The notes: generated from the sequence alone by a model not told the origin. A stretch of 6,930 nt of DNA from Methanoregula sp. (GCA_030653335.1 JAURZP010000570.1:1-6930); one strand, 5' to 3'. Numbered from the stretch's first letter, positions 1 through 6,162 are shown. Program-made: numbers and translations.

Positions 1-575
1 TCGTAGCTGAACCCCTCTGCCTCGATCACCCGTTTCCACTTATCTTCCATGGACAGGACGCCCATGAAGGAGATCATCAGGTACATCGAGATCAGGAACG
101 GGTCGAGATCGGCCCGGATCGTGCCGTCATCGATGCCCTCCCGGACCGCATCCTGCAGGATCGTCCGGCATGTGCCATACCCTTTTCCGATCTCTGTGGT
201 ATACGGGTTCTCTTTGGAAAAACGTTCAGACCCGTAAAAGTGGATCAGTCGCAGGTAATCCGGGTGTTCCTCCGAAAACCGGTAATAGGCCTCGCCCATC
301 AGGGCTACCTTGACAATGCCCGTGACCTCTGCCTCCATACATTCCTGGTATTTTTTCTGCAGGATCGCGATGCCCCGGAGCACAATGGCCGCAAAGAGCG
401 CCTCCTTATTTTTAAAATAGAGATAGAGTGTGGCCTTGTTCAGCTCGACCTCATGTGCGATCCCGTCCATGGAGACGTCATCATATCCGCGGGAAAAGAA
501 GAGGCGCTCAGCTGTATCAAGGATCTCTTTTCTTCGCTGCTCCTTTTCCCGTATCTTTCTTTCAGATATTCCCAT
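1..575 (-). CDS. TetR/AcrR-family transcriptional repressor (3' end beyond window)
   Basis: The minus strand is open from ATG 575-573 to the left edge, giving 191 residues without a stop. A basic N-terminal helix (residues 5-18) is followed by a TetR helix-turn-helix at about 21-64 (TAERLFFSRGYDDVSMDGIA, then the recognition helix around LNKATLYLYF and the closing motif KNKEALF). The rest is the helical ligand and dimer domain, which varies between family members and does not reveal the inducer. TetR proteins are usually 190-210 residues, so only the last few are missing. The start is set by GGGTGAAAGGA ending directly before the ATG. It lies downstream of a flavodoxin-ferredoxin gene and an FMN-type protein on the same strand. 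A TetR-like palindrome sits on the TATA box of the first of these genes, so it probably represses its own operon (inference). Confidence 0.94.
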   Translation of the reverse strand, partial: MGISERKIREKEQRRKEILDTAERLFFSRGYDDVSMDGIAHEVELNKATLYLYFKNKEALFAAIVLRGIAILQKKYQECMEAEVTGIVKVALMGEAYYRFSEEHPDYLRLIHFYGSERFSKENPYTTEIGKGYGTCRTILQDAVREGIDDGTIRADLDPFLISMYLMISFMGVLSMEDKWKRVIEAEGFSY

Positions 576-580
576 TCCTT

Positions 581-841
581 TCACCCTGCCGGCAACCTGT
601 AGTTATTCAACAACCGTGAGTTGCAGGCATTAAATGATTTGGCCTGCACTGCCTGTTTCTCTCCCGTATAGTTCCGGATTGCAGAACCTGAACAGCCCCG
701 TTGTATCATTTGCTTTGGCATATTCCGGGAACGCTCGTGAAGATATTTCCGGTCCGATATGTTTGGATAGTTGTGTACCCGAACCTGCTGAAGAATTTCG
801 TTGACTTTCATAAAAAAATGCACCACTTCTCGCAAAGACAC
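581..841 (-). CDS. Doubtful 86-residue ORF between the redox gene and tetR
   Basis: An open frame starts at GTG 841-839, right after the stop of the flavodoxin-ferredoxin gene, and ends in a TGA (583-581) that lies inside the ribosome binding region of tetR. The tight packing on both sides is what a translated linking gene would show. Against it: there is no ribosome binding site of its own at the GTG, the composition is ordinary with no recognisable domain, and a 7-bp-arm inverted repeat (622-648) that looks regulatory falls inside it. An internal ATG (MKVNEILQQV...) would give 76 residues but also lacks a good Shine-Dalgarno. I do not recognise a family. It is probably a chance ORF in a 267-bp intergenic stretch, or a remnant. 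Confidence 0.2.
   Translation of the reverse strand: MSLREVVHFFMKVNEILQQVRVHNYPNISDRKYLHERSRNMPKQMIQRGCSGSAIRNYTGEKQAVQAKSFNACNSRLLNNYRLPAG
622..648. promoter_or_regulatory. Inverted repeat upstream of tetR, possible operator/promoter
   Basis: TGCAGGC (622-628) and GCCTGCA (642-648) form perfect 7-bp arms around a 13-nt AT-rich spacer. Read on the minus strand, the spacer contains CATTTAAT, an acceptable archaeal TATA-like box. A start site about 25 nt downstream would give tetR a leader of about 30 nt. No T-run follows on either strand, so an operator overlapping an internal tetR promoter is more likely than a terminator. The half-site is unlike the AACTA/TAGTT palindrome of the upstream operon promoter, so the binding protein is uncertain. 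Confidence 0.4.
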
Positions 842-842
842 A

Positions 843-1643
843 TCAAATAAAAAATTCCGGCTCTTTTCGCTCTTTATACAGCGTACTTAAACGCAGCGAA
901 GCGTCCCTGACAAGGCCGGGTTTCATCGTTCTCGCATGTTGGGGACAGTGTTTGATACAGGCACAGCACGTGATGCATTTTTTTGTATCGATCACATTAC
1001 TGTTTTCCGGATCGATGGCACCGACCGGGCATCCCTCTGCACAGACCCCACACTGGATACACGCATCACTGACCGCAATAAAATCAACAATCCAGAGTTT
1101 TGAATCCCCACGGTAAGGTTGGCAACCGGGTATGTTTACATCAGAGATCTGGTCAACTGATGAGATGGTGTTGAGTTTTTCCAGTATTTTTCGCCCGAAT
1201 GATTCTGCGTGGCGTAAGTCGCTGGCGTCCGGACGATCTTTGGCCGTTGGAGTTTCCTCGCTCGAAAATGAATGTTCCCCGATATAAGCCGCACCGGCAA
1301 TCGGTTTACATCCACAGTTCGTCAGGATATCTTTCAGCTCAAGGAGAGCATCGTCATACACACGATTGCCATAGACGACAACACATACCGCAGGCGTATT
1401 CTGGGCTTTTATCGCATGCAGCCATTCAGTTAAGAGGGCCGGCACCCGTCCCATATACACCGGCACACCAACAATGAGCAATTCATTTTCTGATGTTTTT
1501 AGTGGTTTTATTCTCGCATACGGCCGGGTAATATCTAACCATTCCTCGTTGCCGGGATTTATTCCGCGTGCAATTTCCTGGATGACTGCTTGTGTTGTCC
1601 CCGTTGGTGAAAAACAAACGAGTTTTAGTGATTGTATTTTCAT
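843..1643 (-). CDS. EFR1-type flavodoxin/2x[4Fe-4S] ferredoxin fusion protein
   Basis: This 266-residue cytosolic electron-transfer protein has two modules. The N-terminal flavodoxin-like half (about 5-155) has the FMN phosphate loop SPTGTT at 12-17, GVPVYMGRVP at 59-68 and the YGNRVYDDAL loop at 91-100. The C-terminal half carries two [4Fe-4S] motifs, C195-C198-C201-C205-P and C223-C226-C229-C233-P. This matches the EFR1 ferredoxin family common in anaerobes and methanogens, which presumably moves electrons between ferredoxin and a flavin acceptor; the partner is not known. The start at ATG 1643 is chosen because AGGAGG lies 7 nt upstream. The frame is open 11 codons further, to a TTG at 1676, but without such a site. 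It begins 41 bp after the split-barrel flavoprotein gene and is very likely cotranscribed with it. All eight cluster cysteines are present. Confidence 0.95.
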   Translation of the reverse strand: MKIQSLKLVCFSPTGTTQAVIQEIARGINPGNEEWLDITRPYARIKPLKTSENELLIVGVPVYMGRVPALLTEWLHAIKAQNTPAVCVVVYGNRVYDDALLELKDILTNCGCKPIAGAAYIGEHSFSSEETPTAKDRPDASDLRHAESFGRKILEKLNTISSVDQISDVNIPGCQPYRGDSKLWIVDFIAVSDACIQCGVCAEGCPVGAIDPENSNVIDTKKCITCCACIKHCPQHARTMKPGLVRDASLRLSTLYKERKEPEFFI

Positions 1644-1684
1644 GAGATGTCCTCCTTTGAAGTCGCCGGATTTCAACCTCCGGA

Positions 1685-2083
1685 TTATAGGATCTTCTTC
1701 CCCGGTTCGGGGCCCGGTTTAACAGCGTACACATCAGTGATCTTCACGAGCACTGCTGACTTTGGCACAAAATTGGGCCAGTTCTCCTTCATCCAGGCAA
1801 CGTCCTGTCTGAAGATCTCGTCATTCGTATGGATAGTGACTGTCCCCTTGATCTGGAAACCGCCTTTGTCCCCCCACCACGACAGGGCGATATTCGGATT
1901 CTCATTCATGTTCTGCAGCGTCTTGTTGAAGAACTGATCCGAGATGAGCATCGTCCCGTCTTCCAGTACCTTGAATGCCGCGATCGGGACAACATTGGGA
2001 ATGCATTTTTTTGACGATGTTGCAAGGAAAGCAGTCTTCGTTCCTCGTAGCGATTCTTTAATCTCCTGTGTCAGTGTAACCAT
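1685..2083 (-). CDS. Pyridoxamine 5'-phosphate oxidase-family (FMN split-barrel) protein
   Basis: This 132-residue soluble protein belongs to the small split-barrel flavoprotein class. It starts MVTLTQEIKESL, then TKTAFLATSSKKCIPNVVPIA (about 15-35), the strand DGTMLISDQFFNKTLQN (about 42-58), NPNIALSWWGDKGGFQIKGT (about 63-81) and a C-terminal VKITDVYAVKPGPEPGKKI typical of the methanogen and clostridial members. These usually bind FMN or F420. The length is too short and the context wrong for true PdxH, so a vitamin B6 role should not be assumed. The start at 2083 follows a strong GGAGGAGATGA 7-8 nt upstream; an in-frame ATG at 2152 would translate through that site and is less likely. It is first in the leftward operon, with TATA and operator about 85 bp upstream. 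The pairing with a flavodoxin-ferredoxin suggests reduction of a small electrophile or redox stress defence (inference). Confidence 0.93.
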   Translation of the reverse strand: MVTLTQEIKESLRGTKTAFLATSSKKCIPNVVPIAAFKVLEDGTMLISDQFFNKTLQNMNENPNIALSWWGDKGGFQIKGTVTIHTNDEIFRQDVAWMKENWPNFVPKSAVLVKITDVYAVKPGPEPGKKIL

Positions 2084-2163
2084 GGATTCATCTCCTCCTC
2101 TTTGGAGACTTAAATTTCCTGGAATCTGCCCGTAAGCAGTCTCAGTACTCAATACTAGCTTTT

Positions 2164-2196
2164 GGTTAAAATATAACTATCGGTTAGTTTGTAACC
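2164..2196 (-). promoter_or_regulatory. TATA box with overlapping TetR-like operator for the leftward operon
   Basis: On the minus strand, AACTA ACCGA TAGTT (2189-2175) is a perfect 5-bp-arm palindrome with a 5-nt centre, of a layout common for TetR-family sites. It runs directly into TTATATTTTAA (about 2176-2166), a good archaeal TATA box. A second, wider pair, GGTTA (2164-2168) and TAACC (2192-2196), brackets it with its centre offset by about 2 bp. Initiation about 25 nt downstream, near 2145, would leave a leader of about 60 nt ending in the strong ribosome binding site of the split-barrel gene. A repressor bound here would block TBP/TFB. Confidence 0.6.
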
Positions 2197-2266
2197 AGCA
2201 GTATTAATTATGGGCAATTCAGGTAACCCGGTTGTTATAGGACTGTCATCAACGTCCAGGTTAGTT
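2182..2266 (+). repeat. GGTTAGTT direct repeat, possible extra operator half-sites
   Basis: The octamer GGTTAGTT occurs at 2182-2189, as one half of the operator palindrome, and again at 2259-2266, 77 bp away. Between them, AACCCGGTT (2225-2233) is a short palindrome of related sequence. These could be secondary sites for the same repressor in the divergent promoter region. Eight-base repeats in an AT-rich spacer can also arise by chance. Confidence 0.25.
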
Positions 2267-2289
2267 CTTTATCAGCAGAGCGGAGGCCG

Positions 2290-2311
2290 CCACCGAACGC
2301 AGTGAGGGTGG
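2290..2311 (+). repeat. GC-rich hairpin in the divergent intergenic region
   Basis: CCACC (2290-2294) and GGTGG (2307-2311) can pair around a 12-nt loop GAACGCAGTGAG; A-rich sequence (nine A at 2320-2328) follows. The loop and right arm resemble the CGAACGTGAGG segment at about 5438-5447, next to repeat copy A, so it may be a remnant of a dispersed element. No coding sequence is supported here. The rest of the 497-bp gap from 2084 to 2580 holds the two divergent promoters and the ATPase leader. Confidence 0.25.
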
Positions 2312-2343
2312 GAGTAACCAAAAAAAAAGATCTCCACGATTCT

Positions 2344-2351
2344 TTTATATA
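2344..2351 (+). promoter_or_regulatory. TATA box for the P-type ATPase gene
   Basis: TTTATATA in the context TCTTTTATATATTTTC is the best TATA box on the plus strand upstream of the ATPase. A start site about 25 nt downstream, near 2374, leaves an untranslated leader of roughly 205 nt before ATG 2581. No protein-like frame fills that leader. It contains the decamer ACGGACCCGG (2506-2515), also found in repeat copies A and B, and a TTCGCGAA palindrome at 2525-2532. Confidence 0.6.
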
Positions 2352-2580
2352 TTTTCAGCATTAATTCCCGTTTTGTTTCTCATCTAAATCCGGATGTGAA
2401 CAGATGGCGTTCCCGTAATCAATTCGAGATAGTAAGGAAAAGAAAAAACCGGGATCTCTGTGGGGGAAAACCAAAAAGGGTACACAACTCTTCAGTCATC
2501 ATGCAACGGACCCGGCACGAAAATTTCGCGAATTGAACCCGGGAAGGTGAAAAATAAAAAAAGAAGGAAATTTCACGATC

Positions 2581-5322
2581 ATGGCCGACCAACTACGGCA
2601 GCCTTCCGCTACTGCCGCTACCAAAGAGATTTGGTACGGACTAGGCAGCAATGAGGCCGCAAAAAAACTGGGAACGACCCTGGAAAAAGGGCTCAGTGCC
2701 GCTGAAGCTACCCGACGGCTTGAGTTGTATGGCAGAAACATTCTTGAAGAGGAGAAAGAAAAATCTGCCTGGCTTCGTTTCCTGGAGCAGTATACCTCGT
2801 ACATGCAGATCGTACTGGTCATCGCGGCGATCGTGAGCCTGTTTATCCGGCAATATCACACTTTTTTACTCCTTTTTCTTCTGACGGTCTTCAACGCAAA
2901 TCTCGGATATCGCCAGGAGGCAAAGGCAGCTGCCAGTGTCGCGGCACTCAACAAGATGATGAAGATTGTTGCTAAAGTGCGGCGGGATGGTGAGGTTGTC
3001 CAGATTGAAGCCGACAAAATAGTTCCCGGCGATATCGTGATCGTAGATGCCGGTGACCGCGTCCCGGCCGACGGTCGTGTAATCGTTACGGCGACGCTCC
3101 AGATAGAAGAATCTGCCCTTACAGGAGAGAGCATCGCTGTGGAGAAGAACACGGACCCTATAGCAAAAAAGGACGTCTCTCTTGGTGACCAGCTGAACAT
3201 GGCGTTCATGAACACGAATGTGACGCGTGGGCATGGAGAGATCCTGGTCACCACTACGGGAATGGGCTCTGAAGTGGGTCATATCGCCACCATGCTACGG
3301 GAACAGAAGGCGGAAAAGAGTCCCCTTACCCGGCAGATCAATAATCTCACGCTCATCATCATCAGCCTTGCCGGGCTCTCGTTTATCAGTATTGTCGCAA
3401 TCGGGCTCTCCCAGGGAGAGTCTTTCACGACGTTATTTGTCATTGGGATATCACTTGCCATCGGTTCGATTCCCGATGCCCTGCCGGCAGTCGTCACCGG
3501 CATTCTCGCCATGGGCACGGTTGCAATGGCAAAGAAGAATGCCATCATCAAAAACCTGCCCGCTGTCGAGACCCTGGGTTCCACTTCAGCGATCAACTCG
3601 GACAAGACCGGGACCTTAACAATGAACCAGATGACGGTCCGCACGATATCCACCGCGAAACATCGCTACATGGTTACCGGGGAAGGCTACAGTTTTACGG
3701 GTAAGATACAGAGAACCCAGGGGGACCGGGAAGAAAATCTCGATTTCATTCTCTTTCCCTGTGCGCTCTGCATTGATACCGAGATCAGGGACGGTCAGGT
3801 AATCGGGGACCCGACGGAAGGGGCGCTCTATGTTCTCGCAGAGAAAGGTGGGATTGATGTCAGGCAGTTCCGTGAAAACCATCCCCGGATCGCCAGTATA
3901 CCCTTCGATTCCGATTATAAATTCATGACCACCTTCCATGTCATGAAGGATGCATCGGGAAAAGAGATCATCCGTGCCTATGTGAAGGGGGCACCGGACG
4001 TAATCCTGACACACTCATCGTGTAGCCTGTCGCCGGACGGCTCGGCACAGGAAATGAATGAAGCAGACAGGAAAAAGTTCCTTGAGGAAAACGAGCGTAT
4101 TGCCCGTGGAGGATTACGTGTCCTGGCGTTTGCCCAGCGTGATTTCGACCCGGCAACTTTCGATCCGAAGGCCGACCTCATCCCTCTGATACAGAACCTT
4201 GTGATAACTGCACTCGTCGGGGAGGTCGATCCTCCGCGGGCGGAAGCAAAAGAATCCATCGCAAAGGCTAAAAACGCGGGTATCAGGGTCAGGATGATCA
4301 CCGGAGACCATGCAGTGACCGCAGAGACCATCGGGCGGGAACTGGGAATAGAAGGGCGGGCGGTCACCGGTGCCGAATTTGCAGCACTGAGCGATGCAGA
4401 AGCGGAACGACAGGTCGATGAGATCGGAATTATCGCACGGGTCGCACCGGAACATAAGGTCAGACTGGTGAATGTCCTTAAGAAGAAAGGCAATATTGTG
4501 GCGATGACCGGCGACGGTGTGAACGACGCTCCTGCAATCAAGGCGGCAGATATCGGCATCGCGATGGGGATTACGGGAACCGACGTTGCAAAGGGGGCAG
4601 CCAAGATGATCCTCACCGACGATAACTTTGCGACAATTGTGTCCGCCATCGAAGAAGGCCGGAAGGTGTACGATAACCTGCAGAAATTCCTGCGGATCCA
4701 GATCGCCAACCTGTTTATGTTTATCCTGGCATTCCTGGGATCTTCGCTCTTTGCAATAGCCGGAACTGCACTCTTCAGCCCCGGTCAGGTACTCTGGATT
4801 CACATGCTCGTTGTCGCACCCATCGGCATCATGTTCGGCCTCGACATGGCCTCACCCGGGATCATGAACCGGGCACCACGAAAAGTCAGTGAGCCGCTCA
4901 TCAGTACAAAGATGTTTACCCGGCTGTTCATCGCCGGATTGCTCATGGCTGCAATGGCGCTCTGGCTCTTCCACATCGGCAAGGTCACCTTTAACTCTGC
5001 ACAAATCGGGCAGACCATGGCGCTGGTTTCTCTTTCGCTGATGAATATCTTTCTTGCATGGAACCTGCGATTCCCGAAAGATACTGCCTTTAAGGAAGCG
5101 ACATTTTCGAACGCCCGGCTTGTGTACATCTATCTCTGGGTTGTCTTTGGGGCTTTCCTGATGACAGAAAGCCGCCTCTTCCAGGATATCTTCGGGACCA
5201 CCGCACTTACCCCATACCAGTGGCTGCTCTGTCTCATCCCCGGCCTGATCATTTTAGCCGTTGGCGAGATCTTCAAAGCCGTGCTCCGTTATAAAGACAG
5301 GAATTCTCCCGTTCCTATGTAA
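2581..5322 (+). CDS. P2-like cation-transporting P-type ATPase with atypical ion site
   Basis: This 913-residue integral membrane pump is full length for the Ca2+-ATPase-like P2 group. Order: N-terminal cation-ATPase domain (about 15-72), TM1-TM2 (73-110), actuator with TGES 181-184, TM3 (256-276), TM4 (283-312), phosphorylation motif DKTGTLT (Asp341), nucleotide-binding domain with GDPTEGAL 409-416 and KGAPD 469-473, MITGD 572-576, hinge TGDGVNDAP 643-651, then TM5-TM10 (about 705-900). All catalytic residues are present, so ATP-driven transport is expected. The ion is uncertain: TM4 has PDALP (298-302) instead of PEGLP, and there is no acidic residue from 702 to 754, where Ca2+ pumps carry TM5 Glu and TM6 Asp. 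LWVN of TM6 is LWIH here. A substrate other than Ca2+ is likely (inference). GAAGGA lies 12 nt before the ATG, a weak Shine-Dalgarno, but no better start exists nearby. It is transcribed alone, divergent from the redox operon. Confidence 0.97.
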   Translation: MADQLRQPSATAATKEIWYGLGSNEAAKKLGTTLEKGLSAAEATRRLELYGRNILEEEKEKSAWLRFLEQYTSYMQIVLVIAAIVSLFIRQYHTFLLLFLLTVFNANLGYRQEAKAAASVAALNKMMKIVAKVRRDGEVVQIEADKIVPGDIVIVDAGDRVPADGRVIVTATLQIEESALTGESIAVEKNTDPIAKKDVSLGDQLNMAFMNTNVTRGHGEILVTTTGMGSEVGHIATMLREQKAEKSPLTRQINNLTLIIISLAGLSFISIVAIGLSQGESFTTLFVIGISLAIGSIPDALPAVVTGILAMGTVAMAKKNAIIKNLPAVETLGSTSAINSDKTGTLTMNQMTVRTISTAKHRYMVTGEGYSFTGKIQRTQGDREENLDFILFPCALCIDTEIRDGQVIGDPTEGALYVLAEKGGIDVRQFRENHPRIASIPFDSDYKFMTTFHVMKDASGKEIIRAYVKGAPDVILTHSSCSLSPDGSAQEMNEADRKKFLEENERIARGGLRVLAFAQRDFDPATFDPKADLIPLIQNLVITALVGEVDPPRAEAKESIAKAKNAGIRVRMITGDHAVTAETIGRELGIEGRAVTGAEFAALSDAEAERQVDEIGIIARVAPEHKVRLVNVLKKKGNIVAMTGDGVNDAPAIKAADIGIAMGITGTDVAKGAAKMILTDDNFATIVSAIEEGRKVYDNLQKFLRIQIANLFMFILAFLGSSLFAIAGTALFSPGQVLWIHMLVVAPIGIMFGLDMASPGIMNRAPRKVSEPLISTKMFTRLFIAGLLMAAMALWLFHIGKVTFNSAQIGQTMALVSLSLMNIFLAWNLRFPKDTAFKEATFSNARLVYIYLWVVFGAFLMTESRLFQDIFGTTALTPYQWLLCLIPGLIILAVGEIFKAVLRYKDRNSPVPM

Positions 5323-5354
5323 GAGACAACATAATCCTGAAACCGGAGCTCATC

Positions 5355-5394
5355 TTTTTTCCCTGATGGAATCCCCCCACGCAGGGAGGGTTTT
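5355..5394 (+). terminator. Probable transcription terminator of the ATPase gene
   Basis: A run of six T (5355-5360) lies 33 nt after the ATPase stop. It is followed by a hairpin, six C at 5373-5378 pairing with GGGAGGG (5384-5390) around ACGCA with one bulged A, and then TTTT (5391-5394). Archaeal termination relies mainly on T-runs, so either element would do. Confidence 0.55.
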
Positions 5395-5417
5395 CGGGCA
5401 ACCCCCAATCATGAACA

Positions 5418-5442
5418 GGGGTGACGCCCCGTTGCACGAACG
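5418..5442 (+). repeat. Two adjacent small hairpins before repeat copy A
   Basis: GGGG (5418-5421) and CCCC (5427-5430) enclose TGACG. Overlapping by one base, CGTT (5430-5433) and AACG (5439-5442) enclose GCACG. Both lie in the 223-bp gap between the ATPase and the toxin pseudogene and may belong to the left end of repeat copy A. No gene is seen here. Confidence 0.35.
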
Positions 5443-5454
5443 TGAGGCGGGCGG

Positions 5455-5534
5455 GGCCGGGCTCTCTCTTAATTGACGGACCCGGCGGATCGCGAGGGGG
5501 CCGTCGTCAAGTGCCGGAAGCGAGGGGCACTGAG
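5455..5534 (+). repeat. Structured dispersed repeat, copy A
   Basis: The core begins GGCCGGGCTCTCTCTT, then AATTGACGGACCCGG (5471-5485). It folds into hairpin 1 (GACGG 5475-5479 with CCGTC 5501-5505, an inner CCC/GGG possible) and hairpin 2 (AGTGCC 5510-5515 with GGCACT 5526-5531, 10-nt loop). It ends with GGGGCACTGAGAA. A closing stem GGCCG (5455-5459) with CGGCC (5538-5542) is possible in this copy only. Copies B (6163-6250) and C (6863-6909) share the 5' block and the two hairpin positions in the same orientation. It may be a non-coding RNA, or a non-autonomous repeat; the family is not one I recognise. Confidence 0.6.
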
Positions 5535-5545
5535 AAACGGCCGGG

Positions 5546-5878
5546 TTATTCCTGAATTATTTCAACAACCCGATCGACTATTGCTATCATCTTTTAGTCG
5601 TTCAGGTGACCTGCGGTGTACTGGATTATTCTTTTATCGGTAGTAAAAATCCGGGTTGGCCGCACATTACTCTCCTGCCGGAGAGATCCCGAAGAAAAAT
5701 CAGCTTCGCTAATATGAATTGCTTACCGTTCGGATACCAGCCTGCTGGTTATCTGGCTGAGAATAACATCATCGCCGTCCGGTGTAGCAAGGACAAGGGC
5801 CGGGCGTTTCTTGACGCTGCTCAAATCCGAGAAAGGAAACAAGACGACAACGACATCGCCCTTTACAAGTCCGCCCAT
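5546..5878 (-). pseudogene. MazF/PemK-family endoribonuclease toxin, interrupted by two in-frame TAA codons
   Basis: From ATG 5878 the frame is homologous along its whole 110 codons to MazF/PemK toxins, ribosome-independent or mRNA-cleaving RNases. Visible parts: GGLVKGDVVVVLFPFSDLS (2-20), KKRPALVLAT (23-32), VILSQITSR (38-46), AIHISEADFSSGSL (53-66), NVRPTRIFTTDKRIIQY (71-87), GHLND (90-94) and a C-terminal helix KMIAIVDRVVEIIQE before the true TAA (5548-5546). Codon 52 (5725-5723), where relatives usually have Tyr in an R-Y-A-I context, is TAA. Codon 95 (5596-5594) is also TAA. No indel is needed, so these are two point nonsense changes; only a 51-residue fragment would be made. The start overlaps the antitoxin end by 16 nt, the usual coupled toxin-antitoxin layout. 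Pyrrolysine does not explain it, because that uses TAG. Confidence 0.9.
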
Positions 5879-6057
5879 GCCTCGTCTTCCTCAGGACGCA
5901 GCCAGTCCTTTTTCAGGGAAGATTCGCTGGCGACTGCTGTTTCGGAAATTATTTTGCCGGCTTTCTTCTTTTTTGCCTGGATAAAATCAAGGATCTCGCG
6001 ATAATGATGTCGAGGCACCTGTTGCAGTTCCCTGATGATCTGTTCTTCGACTTCGAC
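5863..6057 (-). pseudogene. DUF2281-like antitoxin, start codon missing (GTC)
   Basis: Sixty-four sense codons precede TAA 5865-5863. The reading frame gives VEVEEQIIRELQQVP (1-15), HYREILDFIQAKKKK (18-32) and a C-terminal tail with SESSLKKDWLRPEEDEAWADL (44-64). That tail and the I-I-x-x-L/I-x-x-V-P opening are characteristic of the small DUF2281 proteins that sit before MazF/PemK toxins and neutralise them, mainly through the acidic tail. AGGTGA (6069-6064) is placed 6 nt before codon GTC (6057-6055), exactly where ATG or GTG would be expected. The frame is open only two codons further (ATT, ACC) before a TGA. So either a start codon was lost by a point change, or ATT/GTC is used inefficiently. 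The body of the gene is otherwise intact, and it overlaps the toxin start. Confidence 0.75.
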
Positions 6058-6080
6058 GGTAATTCACCTGCTGTGATTTG

Positions 6081-6114
6081 CCTGATTAATCCATTTATGC
6101 GAGAGATAATCAGG
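6081..6114 (-). promoter_or_regulatory. Promoter/operator of the toxin-antitoxin pair
   Basis: CCTGATTA (6081-6088) and TAATCAGG (6107-6114) are perfect 8-bp inverted arms with an 18-nt spacer. Within the spacer, minus strand 6100-6091 reads GCATAAATGG, a TATA-like box. Initiation about 25 nt downstream, near 6071, would give a very short leader holding the AGGTGA site. Autoregulation by antitoxin or toxin-antitoxin complex at such a palindrome is typical of type II modules; the assignment here is inferred from position. Confidence 0.5.
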
Positions 6115-6162
6115 TTTCCTGTTATGGATATGCCTCCATTCCCATTATGTTCGCGTGTGGTG

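Noticed and set aside
240..602. Plus-strand open frame of 120 codons
   Set aside because: It is antisense to the TetR gene, which shows a clear helix-turn-helix and a good ribosome binding site; the plus frame has no domain.
2083..2152. Extended N-terminus of the split-barrel protein from ATG 2152
   Set aside because: The extension would translate a strong Shine-Dalgarno site placed correctly for ATG 2083, and adds non-family residues.
2210..2305. 31-codon plus-strand ORF (MGNSGNPVV...)
   Set aside because: There is no ribosome binding site and no similarity, and it lies in a divergent promoter region.
2281..2320. tRNA or fragment of a tRNA in the GC-rich hairpin
   Set aside because: No cloverleaf, no T-arm GTTCGA-type motif and no acceptor pairing could be found.
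4114..4803. Long minus-strand frames opposite the ATPase
   Set aside because: They are reverse-frame shadows of a strongly conserved P-type ATPase gene.
5606..6004. Plus-strand open frame of 132 codons
   Set aside because: It is the antisense shadow of the MazF/DUF2281 pair; the minus strand carries the recognisable protein families.
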